Source of the DNA: Treponema sp.
GTDB lineage: Bacteria; Spirochaetota; Spirochaetia; Treponematales; Treponemataceae
DNA: 8,362 nucleotides
Direction of reading: 5' to 3'
Assembly: GCA_016282455.1 (NCBI GenBank)
Contig: JAEEKM010000358.1
Coordinates: 1 to 8,362 of the forward strand
This document shows, piece after piece, positions 1 to 5,556 of the stretch. A model generated the notes under the pieces. The model was not told the DNA's origin. It did not search any database and saw only the letters and a program-made list of their open reading frames with translations. Each line of letters starts with the position of its first letter. Position 1 is the first letter of the stretch. Both the position numbers and the translations under genes were made by a program.

Positions 1-1
1 A

Positions 2-1282
2 AGAAAAGATAAGACAAAAAGTTATGTAAGTGTAATTGATTTTATTGGCAATTATGAAAACAACTTTTTTATTCCAATTGCACTCTTTGGAGATAATTCC
101 TATAACAAGGATAATTTGCGTCGTGCACTTTCGGCTGGTTCCTGTTGTATTCCTGGAACTTCTACAATTCAAATAAATGAGATTGCCAAACAAAAAATAT
201 TTGATTCTATAAGCCAAACTTCTTTTAAGCAATTAAAACTGTTGAGAGAAGAATATAATAAACTAAAACTTAGACTTGCAAAAACACCTTTAATGATGGA
301 TTTTGTGACAAATGGTTTTATAGATCCTCTTTTATTCATAGATTATTCAGGAAGTTATTTTGAGTTTAAAGCGAAGTTAAAAGAAAATTCTTTTGAATTA
401 AATGACAAAGAAAGAAAATCTCTTCAGTTTATTTCAAATGAATTTGCTCACGGAATAAGAGTTCATGAACTGTTAATTTTAAATATGGTGTTGAATAAAA
501 AAGAAGTAACACTAGAAGAATTTAAGTCTGAATTAGATAAATATAGTGTAAAATTTAATCTAAAAGATTTAAAAGGAATGGTAAGAAATCTTTCGCTTGA
601 ATTTTACAGAGAAAGTGACCGTAATAAGTATGGAGAAATCTCCTATATTATTTATGATGAAAAGAAGAAAACAATCGCTAAAACTTCACCGTTTGAAGCT
701 TTGCTTTCTAATTCAAATTACAAATTAGAACTTGAAGATTGTCTAAATTATGGATTAAGTAAAGCTAAACTAAAACAAAATGAACACTTTGATAATCATA
801 ATCTTGTTCTGTATAGAAAGTATTCTCGCAAAGATGTATTTAAAATCTTAAACTGGGCAAAAGACGAAAATCCTCAGAATGTTGGTGGTTACATGACAAA
901 GAAAACTGATGATGAATTTCATTGTCCAGTTTTTGTAACTTATGAAAAGTCTGATGAAATTTCTGATTCTATAAAATACAAGGATTATTTTATTGATAAT
1001 ACCCGATTTAATTGGATGAGTAAAAGTAAACGGTCTTTAACTTCGCCTGATGTTTTGAGTATAATTAATCAGAAGGATAATAATATTCAAATCATGCTTT
1101 TTGTTAAAAAAGATGATAATGAGGGAACTGATTTTTATTATATGGGAAATATGAATACTGTAAGAGAATCAGCAGAACAGACGAAAATGGAATCGGGAGA
1201 ATCTGTAGTAAACATTCAGTTTGATATGGAGATTCCTGTTAGTCAAAATATGTATAATTATTTAGAGGGAATTTCAGCATGA
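2..1282 (+). CDS. DEAD/DEAH-type helicase, C-terminal part with DUF3427 domain (5' end outside window)
   Basis: The reading frame is open from base 2 to the TGA at 1280-1282, giving 426 visible residues, so the start lies upstream of the window. The text around bases 35-100 (DFIGNYENNFFIPIALFGD) followed by the IPGTSTIQINEIAKQKIF stretch, and the end (DFYYMGNMNTVRES, then VVNIQFDMEIPVSQNMYNYL), match what I know of the DUF3427 region. That region is found at the C-terminus of superfamily-2 helicases, often with an N-terminal phospholipase-D-like nuclease domain. The motor motifs and any nuclease domain would lie upstream and are not visible. The role is inferred: ATP-driven nucleic-acid remodelling, possibly in a defence or accessory system. 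The gene is very AT-rich (14 G+C in 60 bases at 541-600), unlike the gene it overlaps, which suggests horizontal origin. It overlaps the Nudix gene by 4 bp (ATGA), so translation is probably coupled. The TTG at 116 is internal to the domain and is not the start. Confidence 0.8.
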   Translation, partial: RKDKTKSYVSVIDFIGNYENNFFIPIALFGDNSYNKDNLRRALSAGSCCIPGTSTIQINEIAKQKIFDSISQTSFKQLKLLREEYNKLKLRLAKTPLMMDFVTNGFIDPLLFIDYSGSYFEFKAKLKENSFELNDKERKSLQFISNEFAHGIRVHELLILNMVLNKKEVTLEEFKSELDKYSVKFNLKDLKGMVRNLSLEFYRESDRNKYGEISYIIYDEKKKTIAKTSPFEALLSNSNYKLELEDCLNYGLSKAKLKQNEHFDNHNLVLYRKYSRKDVFKILNWAKDENPQNVGGYMTKKTDDEFHCPVFVTYEKSDEISDSIKYKDYFIDNTRFNWMSKSKRSLTSPDVLSIINQKDNNIQIMLFVKKDDNEGTDFYYMGNMNTVRESAEQTKMESGESVVNIQFDMEIPVSQNMYNYLEGISA

Positions 1283-1686
1283 AAACCATATCCGTAGTAG
1301 CCGCAGTAATAATCCGCACCAGACAAGATGGTACAAAAGAAGTCTTTGCCACCCAGAGGGGTTATGGAGAATACAAGGACTGGTGGGAATTTCCCGGTGG
1401 TAAGATTGAAGAAGGTGAGAGTCCGGAGGCAGCCCTTGCCCGTGAGATACGCGAAGAGCTTGCCACAGAAATTGAAGTTGGAAAATATATTGATACCATT
1501 GAGTACGACTATCCGAATTTTCATCTTTCCATGAGGTGCTATGAGTGCAGGGTTTTGTCCGGTAAACTGGAACTCCTTGAACACGAAAACGCCGCCTGGC
1601 TCACCGAGAAAACACTCCGAACTGTAAAATGGTTGGCTGCTGATGAAATAATCATAGATACTGTTGCGAGTTTTTTACGAAGTTAA
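1279..1686 (+). CDS. Nudix hydrolase, MutT/NudG-like (deoxy)nucleoside triphosphate pyrophosphohydrolase
   Basis: The product is a 135-residue single Nudix domain, the usual length for MutT/NudG-type enzymes, which hydrolyse nucleoside triphosphates (often damaged or modified ones) to the monophosphate and pyrophosphate. The Nudix box spans residues 41-63: G41, E47, then R55-E56-I57-R58-E59-E60. The metal-binding glutamates E56, E59 and E60 are all present. The usual glycine after the EE-x pair is alanine (A62), a substitution tolerated in this subgroup. The start MKTISVVAAVI and the WWEFPGGK strand before the box are typical. The ATG lies within the stop of the upstream helicase gene (ATGA, 1279-1282), implying co-expression and perhaps a joint role. 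The exact substrate (8-oxo-dGTP, CTP, 5-methyl-dCTP or other) cannot be read from sequence. The gene is markedly more GC-rich than the helicase (34 G+C in 60 bases at 1381-1440). The 3' end is partly duplicated downstream. Confidence 0.9.
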   Translation: MKTISVVAAVIIRTRQDGTKEVFATQRGYGEYKDWWEFPGGKIEEGESPEAALAREIREELATEIEVGKYIDTIEYDYPNFHLSMRCYECRVLSGKLELLEHENAAWLTEKTLRTVKWLAADEIIIDTVASFLRS

Positions 1687-1714
1687 AAACTCGTAGGAAA
1701 GTCGTAGACTTTCC
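1667..1714. repeat. Two adjacent hairpins over and after the Nudix stop codon
   Basis: Hairpin one has perfect 9-bp arms, CGAGTTTTT at 1667-1675 and AAAAACTCG at 1685-1693, with the Nudix TAA lying at the loop/arm boundary. Hairpin two follows immediately: GGAAAGTC at 1696-1703 and GACTTTCC at 1707-1714 around a 3-base loop. Neither is followed by a clear T-run, so a rho-independent terminator is not established. They may stabilise the transcript end or be a short interspersed palindromic element. Confidence 0.55.
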
Positions 1715-1765
1715 CCTGATGAAATGATATTGGATACTGTTGCGGCTCTTTTGACACTTAGTTGA
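1709..1765 (+). pseudogene. Remnant of a second Nudix gene 3' end
   Basis: From 1718 the frame reads DEMILDTVAALLTLS followed by TGA at 1763-1765. The intact Nudix gene ends DEIIIDTVASFLRS followed by TAA, so 8 of the first 12 residues agree. At DNA level 27 of 34 aligned bases match (1642 onward against 1718 onward). Weak similarity extends back to a leucine codon at 1709 (LSPDE against LAADE). Upstream of that the frame is closed by a TAG at 1694. The substitutions are largely conservative at protein level, so this looks like the tail of a formerly functional paralogue rather than a recent slip. It may be a resident Nudix gene truncated when the upstream module arrived, or an old tandem duplicate. 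It cannot be expressed as an enzyme. Confidence 0.65.
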
Positions 1766-1768
1766 GAA

Positions 1769-1793
1769 GGTCATTGAGGCTCTCGAAATGACC
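1769..1793 (-). repeat. REP-like hairpin, inverted copy with altered but compensated stem
   Basis: The stem is GGTCATT (1769-1775) paired with AATGACC (1787-1793), around the 11-base loop GAGGCTCTCGA. The loop is the exact reverse complement of the loop in the copies at 1810 and 3355. Two stem positions differ from those copies and both are matched by complementary changes, which supports selection for a folded structure. This copy is head-to-head with the next one, a REP/BIME-like arrangement. Confidence 0.7.
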
Positions 1794-1809
1794 GGTGTAC
1801 AGTAAATAT

Positions 1810-1835
1810 GGTGGTTTCGAGAGCCTCAACCACCG
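1810..1835 (+). repeat. REP-like hairpin, left copy of the 25-bp direct repeat
   Basis: The stem is GGTGGTT (1810-1816) paired with AACCACC (1828-1834), around the loop TCGAGAGCCTC. The loop can itself fold further (GAG with CTC). Bases 1811-1835 are identical to 3356-3380 across 25 bp in the same orientation, and the two copies bracket the ATPase gene. Together with the inverted copy just to the left it can alternatively form one long 15-bp stem (1774-1788 with 1815-1829). The pattern GGTTTCGA...CTCAACC recalls intergenic palindromes I know from several bacterial genomes. Confidence 0.75.
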
Positions 1836-1886
1836 TGATTTTTGATTCAACCACCGCGTTTTTTAGTCAACTACCGTCTTTTATAT
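1826..1886. repeat. Three degenerate tandem units of about 20 bp
   Basis: Units start at 1826, 1847 and 1867 (21, 20 and about 20 bp). Each begins TCAACCACCG or TCAACTACCG and continues into a T-rich half. The first unit grows out of the right arm of the REP-like hairpin, and the third runs over the stop codon of the minus-strand ATPase (TTA at 1881-1883). A period near 20 bp is about two helical turns. The same layout occurs after the other hairpin copy at 3371. Confidence 0.6.
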
Positions 1887-3191
1887 ATTTTGGATATACT
1901 CTGCCAGTTTTTTTATTTGACCTGTTAGATAAAGAGGGATATTTACCATATCTTCTTGGGTTTTATATTCAAGAGTAGAAAGTCTGACTGCAAATTTCGG
2001 GATATTTTCCTTTCTGTATCTTTTAAAACTTGCAGAGGTTACGTTTCCTCCTGCTTTGCATTCTACAGGTATTATCTGCATTCCGTTTTGTATTAGAAAA
2101 TCTACTTCATAATTTCTGTCCGGAGAATAATAATGAGGGACAGTATCAAAAAGAGTACGGAGCTGTTGAACAGTGTAGTTCTCTGTAAGAGGACCCTTAA
2201 ACTGAAAATCCTTATTCAGGATAATTGCTTCGTTTGTTACTTCGGCAGCGCATTTTGCAAGTCCTACATCAAAGTAAAAAAGCTTAAAGCTGGATAAATC
2301 TTCAAATGCTTTTAGCGGGTGTTCCGGTTTTGTTACATCATAAATGCGTATTACTAATCCTGAGCTTACAAGCCATTCTATGGCTTCTTCAAATTCTCTT
2401 GCACGCGCTCCATGTTTTACACATCCGTAAATAAATTTCTCATTTTCTTTAGAGAGTTGGCTTACAAGACTTCTGAAAACGAGAAGGATTCTTCCTGCAT
2501 TGATTTTTCCGCTGTGTTTTGAAATATCATTTTCATAAAGCTCTAACAGTTCTTTTTGTAGTTTAAGAACAATGCCGGAGTTTTTTTCAGTCATCCATGA
2601 ATAAACACAGGAAGGCATGCCTCCAACAATGAGGTAATTTCTGTACTGGTCAATCAGTTTATCATGTTGAATCTTTAATATCTCTTCTGGCGGTGTTTCA
2701 ATTATGTATTTATAAAGTCCTGGTGCTAAAGCATTTAAAAATTCTTCAAAATCCATTGGATAGATATTTAAAATATTCACTTTTCCAACTGGATAGCTCA
2801 TTGGCTGCGCAAGCAAAGTTCCAAGTAAGCTGCCGGCAGCAATGATATGATATTGATTTGCATCTTCATTGAAATACTTTAGTGTATTAAGTGCTTCCGG
2901 GCATTCCTGTATTTCATCAAAAATAATTAAGTGTTCTTCCGGGAGAATTTTATCTTCACTGATCGTTCCAAGACTTTCAATAATTCTGTAGGGATCCTTG
3001 TTTTCCTTAAAAATCTCATGAAGAGATTGTTCTTTATCAAAAGAAAAATAGAATGTTTTTTTATAATATTCTTTACCAAATTCTTTCATAAGCCAGGTTT
3101 TTCCAACCTGTCTTGCACCTTTTAATATCAAGGGCTTTCTTCCAGATGAGGCTTTCCATTCTTTTAATTCGTCTAATGCTTTACGATACAT
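1881..3191 (-). CDS. AAA-family ATPase with C-terminal DUF4143 domain
   Basis: The product is 436 residues, a usual length for the AAA_14/DUF4143 family. Visible motifs are Walker A GARQVGKT (25-32), Walker B LIIFDE (88-93) and a sensor-like IIAAGSLLG (116-124). A winged-helix-like middle section follows (about 210-285). The C-terminal domain carries E337, D364 (YEVDFLI) and E377/K379 (PVECKAG), an arrangement like the PD-(D/E)XK nuclease fold. ATP binding is well supported; nuclease activity and biological role are not established for this family. Such genes are often multi-copy and spread between strains. The start MYRKALDELKEWK is typical of the family, so the ATG at 3191 is credible although no Shine-Dalgarno precedes it. 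The gene is convergent with the Nudix gene, divergent from the gene at 3457, and bracketed by 25-bp direct repeats. Three repeated sites lie in its upstream region. Confidence 0.9.
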   Translation of the reverse strand: MYRKALDELKEWKASSGRKPLILKGARQVGKTWLMKEFGKEYYKKTFYFSFDKEQSLHEIFKENKDPYRIIESLGTISEDKILPEEHLIIFDEIQECPEALNTLKYFNEDANQYHIIAAGSLLGTLLAQPMSYPVGKVNILNIYPMDFEEFLNALAPGLYKYIIETPPEEILKIQHDKLIDQYRNYLIVGGMPSCVYSWMTEKNSGIVLKLQKELLELYENDISKHSGKINAGRILLVFRSLVSQLSKENEKFIYGCVKHGARAREFEEAIEWLVSSGLVIRIYDVTKPEHPLKAFEDLSSFKLFYFDVGLAKCAAEVTNEAIILNKDFQFKGPLTENYTVQQLRTLFDTVPHYYSPDRNYEVDFLIQNGMQIIPVECKAGGNVTSASFKRYRKENIPKFAVRLSTLEYKTQEDMVNIPLYLTGQIKKLAEYIQNI

Positions 3192-3203
3192 ATTGTTAAG
3201 ACA

Positions 3204-3209
3204 ATTCTA
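3204..3209 (-). promoter_or_regulatory. Probable extended -10 element of the ATPase gene
   Basis: On the minus strand the sequence reads TGCTAGAAT, an extended -10 (TG-N-TAGAAT). Only 12 bases separate it from the ATG, so the transcript would begin about 5 bases before the start codon and be almost leaderless. This fits the absence of a ribosome binding site. No good -35 hexamer is seen; one of the repeated sites (3217-3231) occupies the spacer. Confidence 0.45.
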
Positions 3210-3216
3210 GCATACT

Positions 3217-3297
3217 TTACACATTTTTACACTAATTTTTTCCAAAAATTACACATTTTTGTAAAGAAAATTGTTATGATTTTACACATTTTTGTAA
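3217..3297. promoter_or_regulatory. Three phased copies of TTACACATTTTTGTAA, candidate operator array
   Basis: Exact 16-base copies lie at 3249-3264 and 3282-3297, and a variant lacking the G (TTACACATTTTTACA) lies at 3217-3231. Starts are 32 and 33 bp apart, about three helical turns, so all three face the same side of the DNA. Each full copy is an imperfect palindrome (TTACA and TGTAA arms), as expected for a dimeric regulator. Relative to the predicted start near 3197 the centres are near -27, -59 and -92. The nearest copy would block the promoter, and the outer two could allow cooperative binding or looping. The protein that binds is unknown. Confidence 0.55.
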
Positions 3298-3354
3298 TTT
3301 TTCGTAATTTCGTTGTACCAGTCAATAAAAGTAGACATTTTCTTCAGAAAAGAC

Positions 3355-3380
3355 TGTGGTTTCGAGAGCCTCAACCACCG
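3355..3380 (+). repeat. REP-like hairpin, right copy of the 25-bp direct repeat
   Basis: Bases 3356-3380 are identical to 1811-1835 in the same orientation. The stem is GTGGTT with AACCAC around the same loop TCGAGAGCCTC; the outermost pair of the left copy is lost because 3355 is T. The sequence diverges immediately to the left, then continues to the right into tandem units, as at the other copy. Confidence 0.75.
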
Positions 3381-3430
3381 CGTTTTTAGGCAACCGCCGC
3401 GTTCTTTAAATTAACCAGCGCTTTAATTTT
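3371..3430. repeat. Second set of three degenerate 20-bp tandem units
   Basis: Units start near 3371, 3390 and 3411. They begin TCAACCACCGCG, GCAACCGCCGCG and TTAACCAGCGC and each ends in a T/A-rich stretch. They match the set at 1826-1886 in period and consensus but differ in individual bases, so both sets are old or are drifting independently. Confidence 0.55.
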
Positions 3431-3440
3431 TCCATTAAAG
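3421..3440. repeat. Perfect 7-bp inverted repeat before the small ORF
   Basis: CTTTAAT (3421-3427) and ATTAAAG (3434-3440) flank a 6-base spacer. It lies 16 bp before the ATG at 3457 and overlaps the last tandem unit. It could be an operator or a weak hairpin; no T-run follows, so I do not call it a terminator. Confidence 0.35.
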
Positions 3441-3456
3441 GGTGTAAAATCGAGGT

Positions 3457-3648
3457 ATGGCAAACGGTATGGAAGATTTACAGGAAAAGAATAAAGAGTC
3501 TCAGAAGGCGGCGGATGTTAAGCAGTACGACCAGTGGAGGACTTTTCAGGGCAGGGAAGATGCGGAGATGCTGCTGGAAAAAAGTGCTGCCTGGTCTGCC
3601 AGGAAAAATATTCAGCGGGAAAGGGACAGCTGGAGTGAGGACGACTAG
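3457..3648 (+). CDS. Small charged hypothetical protein
   Basis: The product is 63 residues, not recognised. It is rich in Glu, Asp, Lys, Arg and Gln with three tryptophans, has no signal peptide or membrane segment, and probably forms helix. Codon use resembles the genes to the right and the frame is clean to a TAG at 3646-3648. The start is uncertain. A GAGG at 3452-3455 is only 1 base from the ATG at 3457 and 13 bases from an alternative ATG at 3469, and neither spacing is good. Overlapping ORFs in the other frames and strand have implausible compositions. It is transcribed toward the lolA-like gene but separated from it by 90 bp containing a promoter, so it is probably its own unit. It could also be a chance ORF. 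Confidence 0.45.
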   Translation: MANGMEDLQEKNKESQKAADVKQYDQWRTFQGREDAEMLLEKSAAWSARKNIQRERDSWSEDD

Positions 3649-3673
3649 TACCCCACAAAAAACAAGCCCCATA

Positions 3674-3702
3674 TTGCTAAAAATCGCCTTTTATAATAAG
3701 AT
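3674..3702 (+). promoter_or_regulatory. Probable sigma-70 promoter of the lolA-rimO operon
   Basis: A -35 like TTGCTA (3674-3679) is separated by 17 bp from TAAGAT (3697-3702). A start near 3709 would give a leader of about 30 bases with a GGAG at 3727-3730, 8 bases before the ATG at 3739. TATAAT at 3691-3696 is a better -10 hexamer but has no -35 at a suitable distance. Confidence 0.5.
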
Positions 3703-3738
3703 AAAATATTCATAAAAAATTCATTCGGAGCGCAAGGC

Positions 3739-4410
3739 ATGAAGAAAAATATCCGTTTTCTTTCTCTTTTCATTACAGCGTCCTTTTTTGTTCAGCCCCT
3801 GTTTTCTCAGGGAATTATGACGGCAAACGACTACCTTAAGGCTGTAAGCGATGTTTATGCTACCATTTCAGATTACGAAGCTGATGTAGAGATCGAAGCT
3901 GGCAAAAGTACCATGCAGGGCAAGGTAAGTTTTAAGCGCCCGGAAATGCTGCGTATTGATTTTTCAGAGCCGGCAGAACAGGTCATTCTTTTTAACGGAG
4001 ACGACCTTACAATCTATCTTCCCGGTTCAAGTGCAATTCTTGACCAGAGTGTAGAAGGTGCTTCTGCAGCCAGTGCAACTCCTCAGGGGCTTAATCTTTT
4101 AAGGCGTTATTATTCTGTTTCCTATGCCACAGGTCAGGATGCAGAACCTCTTGAAGAAGGCAGTGACGAGATGGTGGTAAATCTTATTTTTGTAAGAAAG
4201 TCTGCTTCAGAGGCTTTTACAGAAATTGATATTGCCGTTGAAAGGGATACAAAACTTATCCGCCGTGTGGTGGCAACAACTCCCCAGAACGACCGCTTTA
4301 CTTTTGATTTTTTCAACTACAAGCTTAATACAAATATCAGTGACCAGCGCTTCATCTACGATCCGCCATCATCAGCAAACAACTACAATAATTTCCTTTT
4401 CTCGGAGTAA
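3739..4410 (+). CDS. lolA: LolA-like periplasmic outer-membrane lipoprotein carrier
   Basis: The product is 223 residues. A lysine start and hydrophobic core (residues 6-20) form a signal peptide with likely cleavage after S23 (QPLFS then QG). There is no cysteine at the cleavage region, so the protein is secreted but not a lipoprotein. The mature part starts TANDYLKAVSDVYATISDYEADVEI and continues GKVSFKRPEMLRIDFSEP, then NGDDLTIYLPG. This is the LolA fold signature: a half-open beta barrel that binds lipoprotein acyl chains and shuttles them across the periplasm. A conserved pattern is also visible near the end (FTFDFFNYKLNTNISDQRFIYDPP). The GGAG at 3727-3730 is well placed. The gene is first in a tight plus-strand operon with the RodZ-like gene 6 bp downstream. 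Length is slightly above the family's usual of about 200. Substrate specificity in spirochaetes is inferred, not shown. Confidence 0.8.
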   Translation: MKKNIRFLSLFITASFFVQPLFSQGIMTANDYLKAVSDVYATISDYEADVEIEAGKSTMQGKVSFKRPEMLRIDFSEPAEQVILFNGDDLTIYLPGSSAILDQSVEGASAASATPQGLNLLRRYYSVSYATGQDAEPLEEGSDEMVVNLIFVRKSASEAFTEIDIAVERDTKLIRRVVATTPQNDRFTFDFFNYKLNTNISDQRFIYDPPSSANNYNNFLFSE

Positions 4411-4416
4411 TGTAAA

Positions 4417-5556
4417 ATGGAAAGTTATGGTGAAAAACTTCGTGAGGCTCGTGAAGAAAAACAGCTTACAATAGATCAGGTGGCAAGGGAAACTTCCATT
4501 ACCCATCAGTATATTGCCGCTCTTGAAACTGAGGATGCAGAAGTTTTCCCCGGTGAACCTTACATGGTCGGGTTTTTAAAAAACTATGCAGACTATCTTG
4601 GAGTGAGCAGCGAGGAACTTTTAAAACTCTATCATGCAAAAAAAATTCAGGAGTCTCCTGTTCCAACAGAACTTTTAAAGCGCAATAAACCTAAGTTTCT
4701 TATCCCGCTTATTATCAGCATAGTTGTGCTCCTTCTTCTTGGCGTGGGTGCATACCTTTATTTTGTTGTCTTTAAGGTGCCGGAAGTTCGCGAAGAAAAA
4801 CGCAAGACTGCGGTAGAGACAACTAAAGTTCATCAGTATGAGTTTACCGGTAAAACAGAAACTAAGCGCCTGTATGTGGGAGACCAGATTCTTGTTCCTG
4901 ATTCTACTGCAAAAAAAGACAGCGAGAACGGCGGAAAAATTATTCTTACCGTAATGGACACAAAGGGTTCCCTTACAATCGAAACCCCTGCCGGTCCGCA
5001 GATTATTGACCTTAGCGAAGAGCGTGACCTTGACATTAACGGAGACGGAAGACAGGACATTATTCTTTACCTGAGCGACATCAGTTCTTCTGACGGAAAC
5101 CATGGTGCAGAAGTCCGCATGCTTTTAAAAGACCCCAATGCAATTGTTCTTGATTCACTTCCTGACCTTGAAACAAACCTGAGTGAAATTCCTACAGAAG
5201 CTGCAAAACCAGTTGCCTCTGCTTCCGGAAGACAGGTGGTTGTTCTTGAAGACACAAGGGCTTATCCATTTACAGTGAATGCTTCTTTCCGCGGTTCCTG
5301 TGTATTCCGCTACCGGGTAGACAGAAATGCCAGCGTAGAAAACTACTACCGCAGCGGAGACATTGTAAACGTTACCGCAAGCAACGCAGTACGCCTTTGG
5401 ATGAGCAATGTTAATGCCCTTAAGATTCAGGTGATTGCAGATACCTCTTACTACGATCTTGAAGTGGGTCGTGCAGGACAGGTTAAGGTAGAAGACATAA
5501 AGTGGATTCGCACAAGCGAAGGTAAATATCAGCTGGTGGTATTAGAGCTTGACTAA
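4417..5556 (+). CDS. RodZ-like HTH, transmembrane and extracytoplasmic domain protein
   Basis: The product is 379 residues in three parts. Residues 1-75 form an Xre/RodZ-type helix-turn-helix (GEKLREAREEKQLTIDQVARETSI, then PGEPYMVGFLKNYADYLGV). Residues 93-119 are a single membrane helix. Residues 120-379 lie outside the cytoplasm. The last 100 residues (from about 276) resemble the RodZ C-terminal (DUF4115) beta domain. Between them, residues 140-245 contain D206-x-N208-x-D210-G211-x-x-D214, a calcium-loop-like pattern uncommon in RodZ. RodZ links MreB to the peptidoglycan elongation machinery; the same role here is an inference from domain order. A GGAG at 4404-4407, inside the end of lolA, serves as ribosome binding site 9 bases from the ATG. 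The stop overlaps the rimO start by 8 bp. Confidence 0.8.
   Translation: MESYGEKLREAREEKQLTIDQVARETSITHQYIAALETEDAEVFPGEPYMVGFLKNYADYLGVSSEELLKLYHAKKIQESPVPTELLKRNKPKFLIPLIISIVVLLLLGVGAYLYFVVFKVPEVREEKRKTAVETTKVHQYEFTGKTETKRLYVGDQILVPDSTAKKDSENGGKIILTVMDTKGSLTIETPAGPQIIDLSEERDLDINGDGRQDIILYLSDISSSDGNHGAEVRMLLKDPNAIVLDSLPDLETNLSEIPTEAAKPVASASGRQVVVLEDTRAYPFTVNASFRGSCVFRYRVDRNASVENYYRSGDIVNVTASNAVRLWMSNVNALKIQVIADTSYYDLEVGRAGQVKVEDIKWIRTSEGKYQLVVLELD

Noticed and set aside
116..118. TTG as start of the first gene
   Set aside because: The frame is open to base 2 and the upstream residues (DFIGNYENNFFIPIALFGD) already match the family, so the gene begins outside the window.
1258..1584. Minus-strand ORF of 108 codons opposite the Nudix gene
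   Set aside because: It lies opposite an intact Nudix domain with all catalytic residues and has no recognisable domain; it is a shadow frame.
1774..1829. Long inverted repeat as a bidirectional terminator
   Set aside because: The 15-bp stem is not followed by a T-run on the minus strand, and on the plus strand the T-run is about 10 bases away; the two-hairpin REP reading explains it better.
3217..3297. Short CRISPR-like array
   Set aside because: Only three 16-base repeats with AT-rich 16-17-base spacers, no leader and no cas genes; position over a promoter fits an operator array better.
3301..3355. Possible promoter (TTGTAC near 3313) toward the small ORF
   Set aside because: No -10 at an acceptable distance; sequence only suggests AT-rich intergenic DNA.
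1811..3380. Insertion sequence carrying the ATPase
   Set aside because: No transposase is present, and the flanking repeats are direct REP-like hairpins rather than terminal inverted repeats with target-site duplication.
4675..5103. Minus-strand ORF opposite the RodZ-like gene
   Set aside because: Antisense to a well-supported gene, unusual composition, no start signal; shadow frame.
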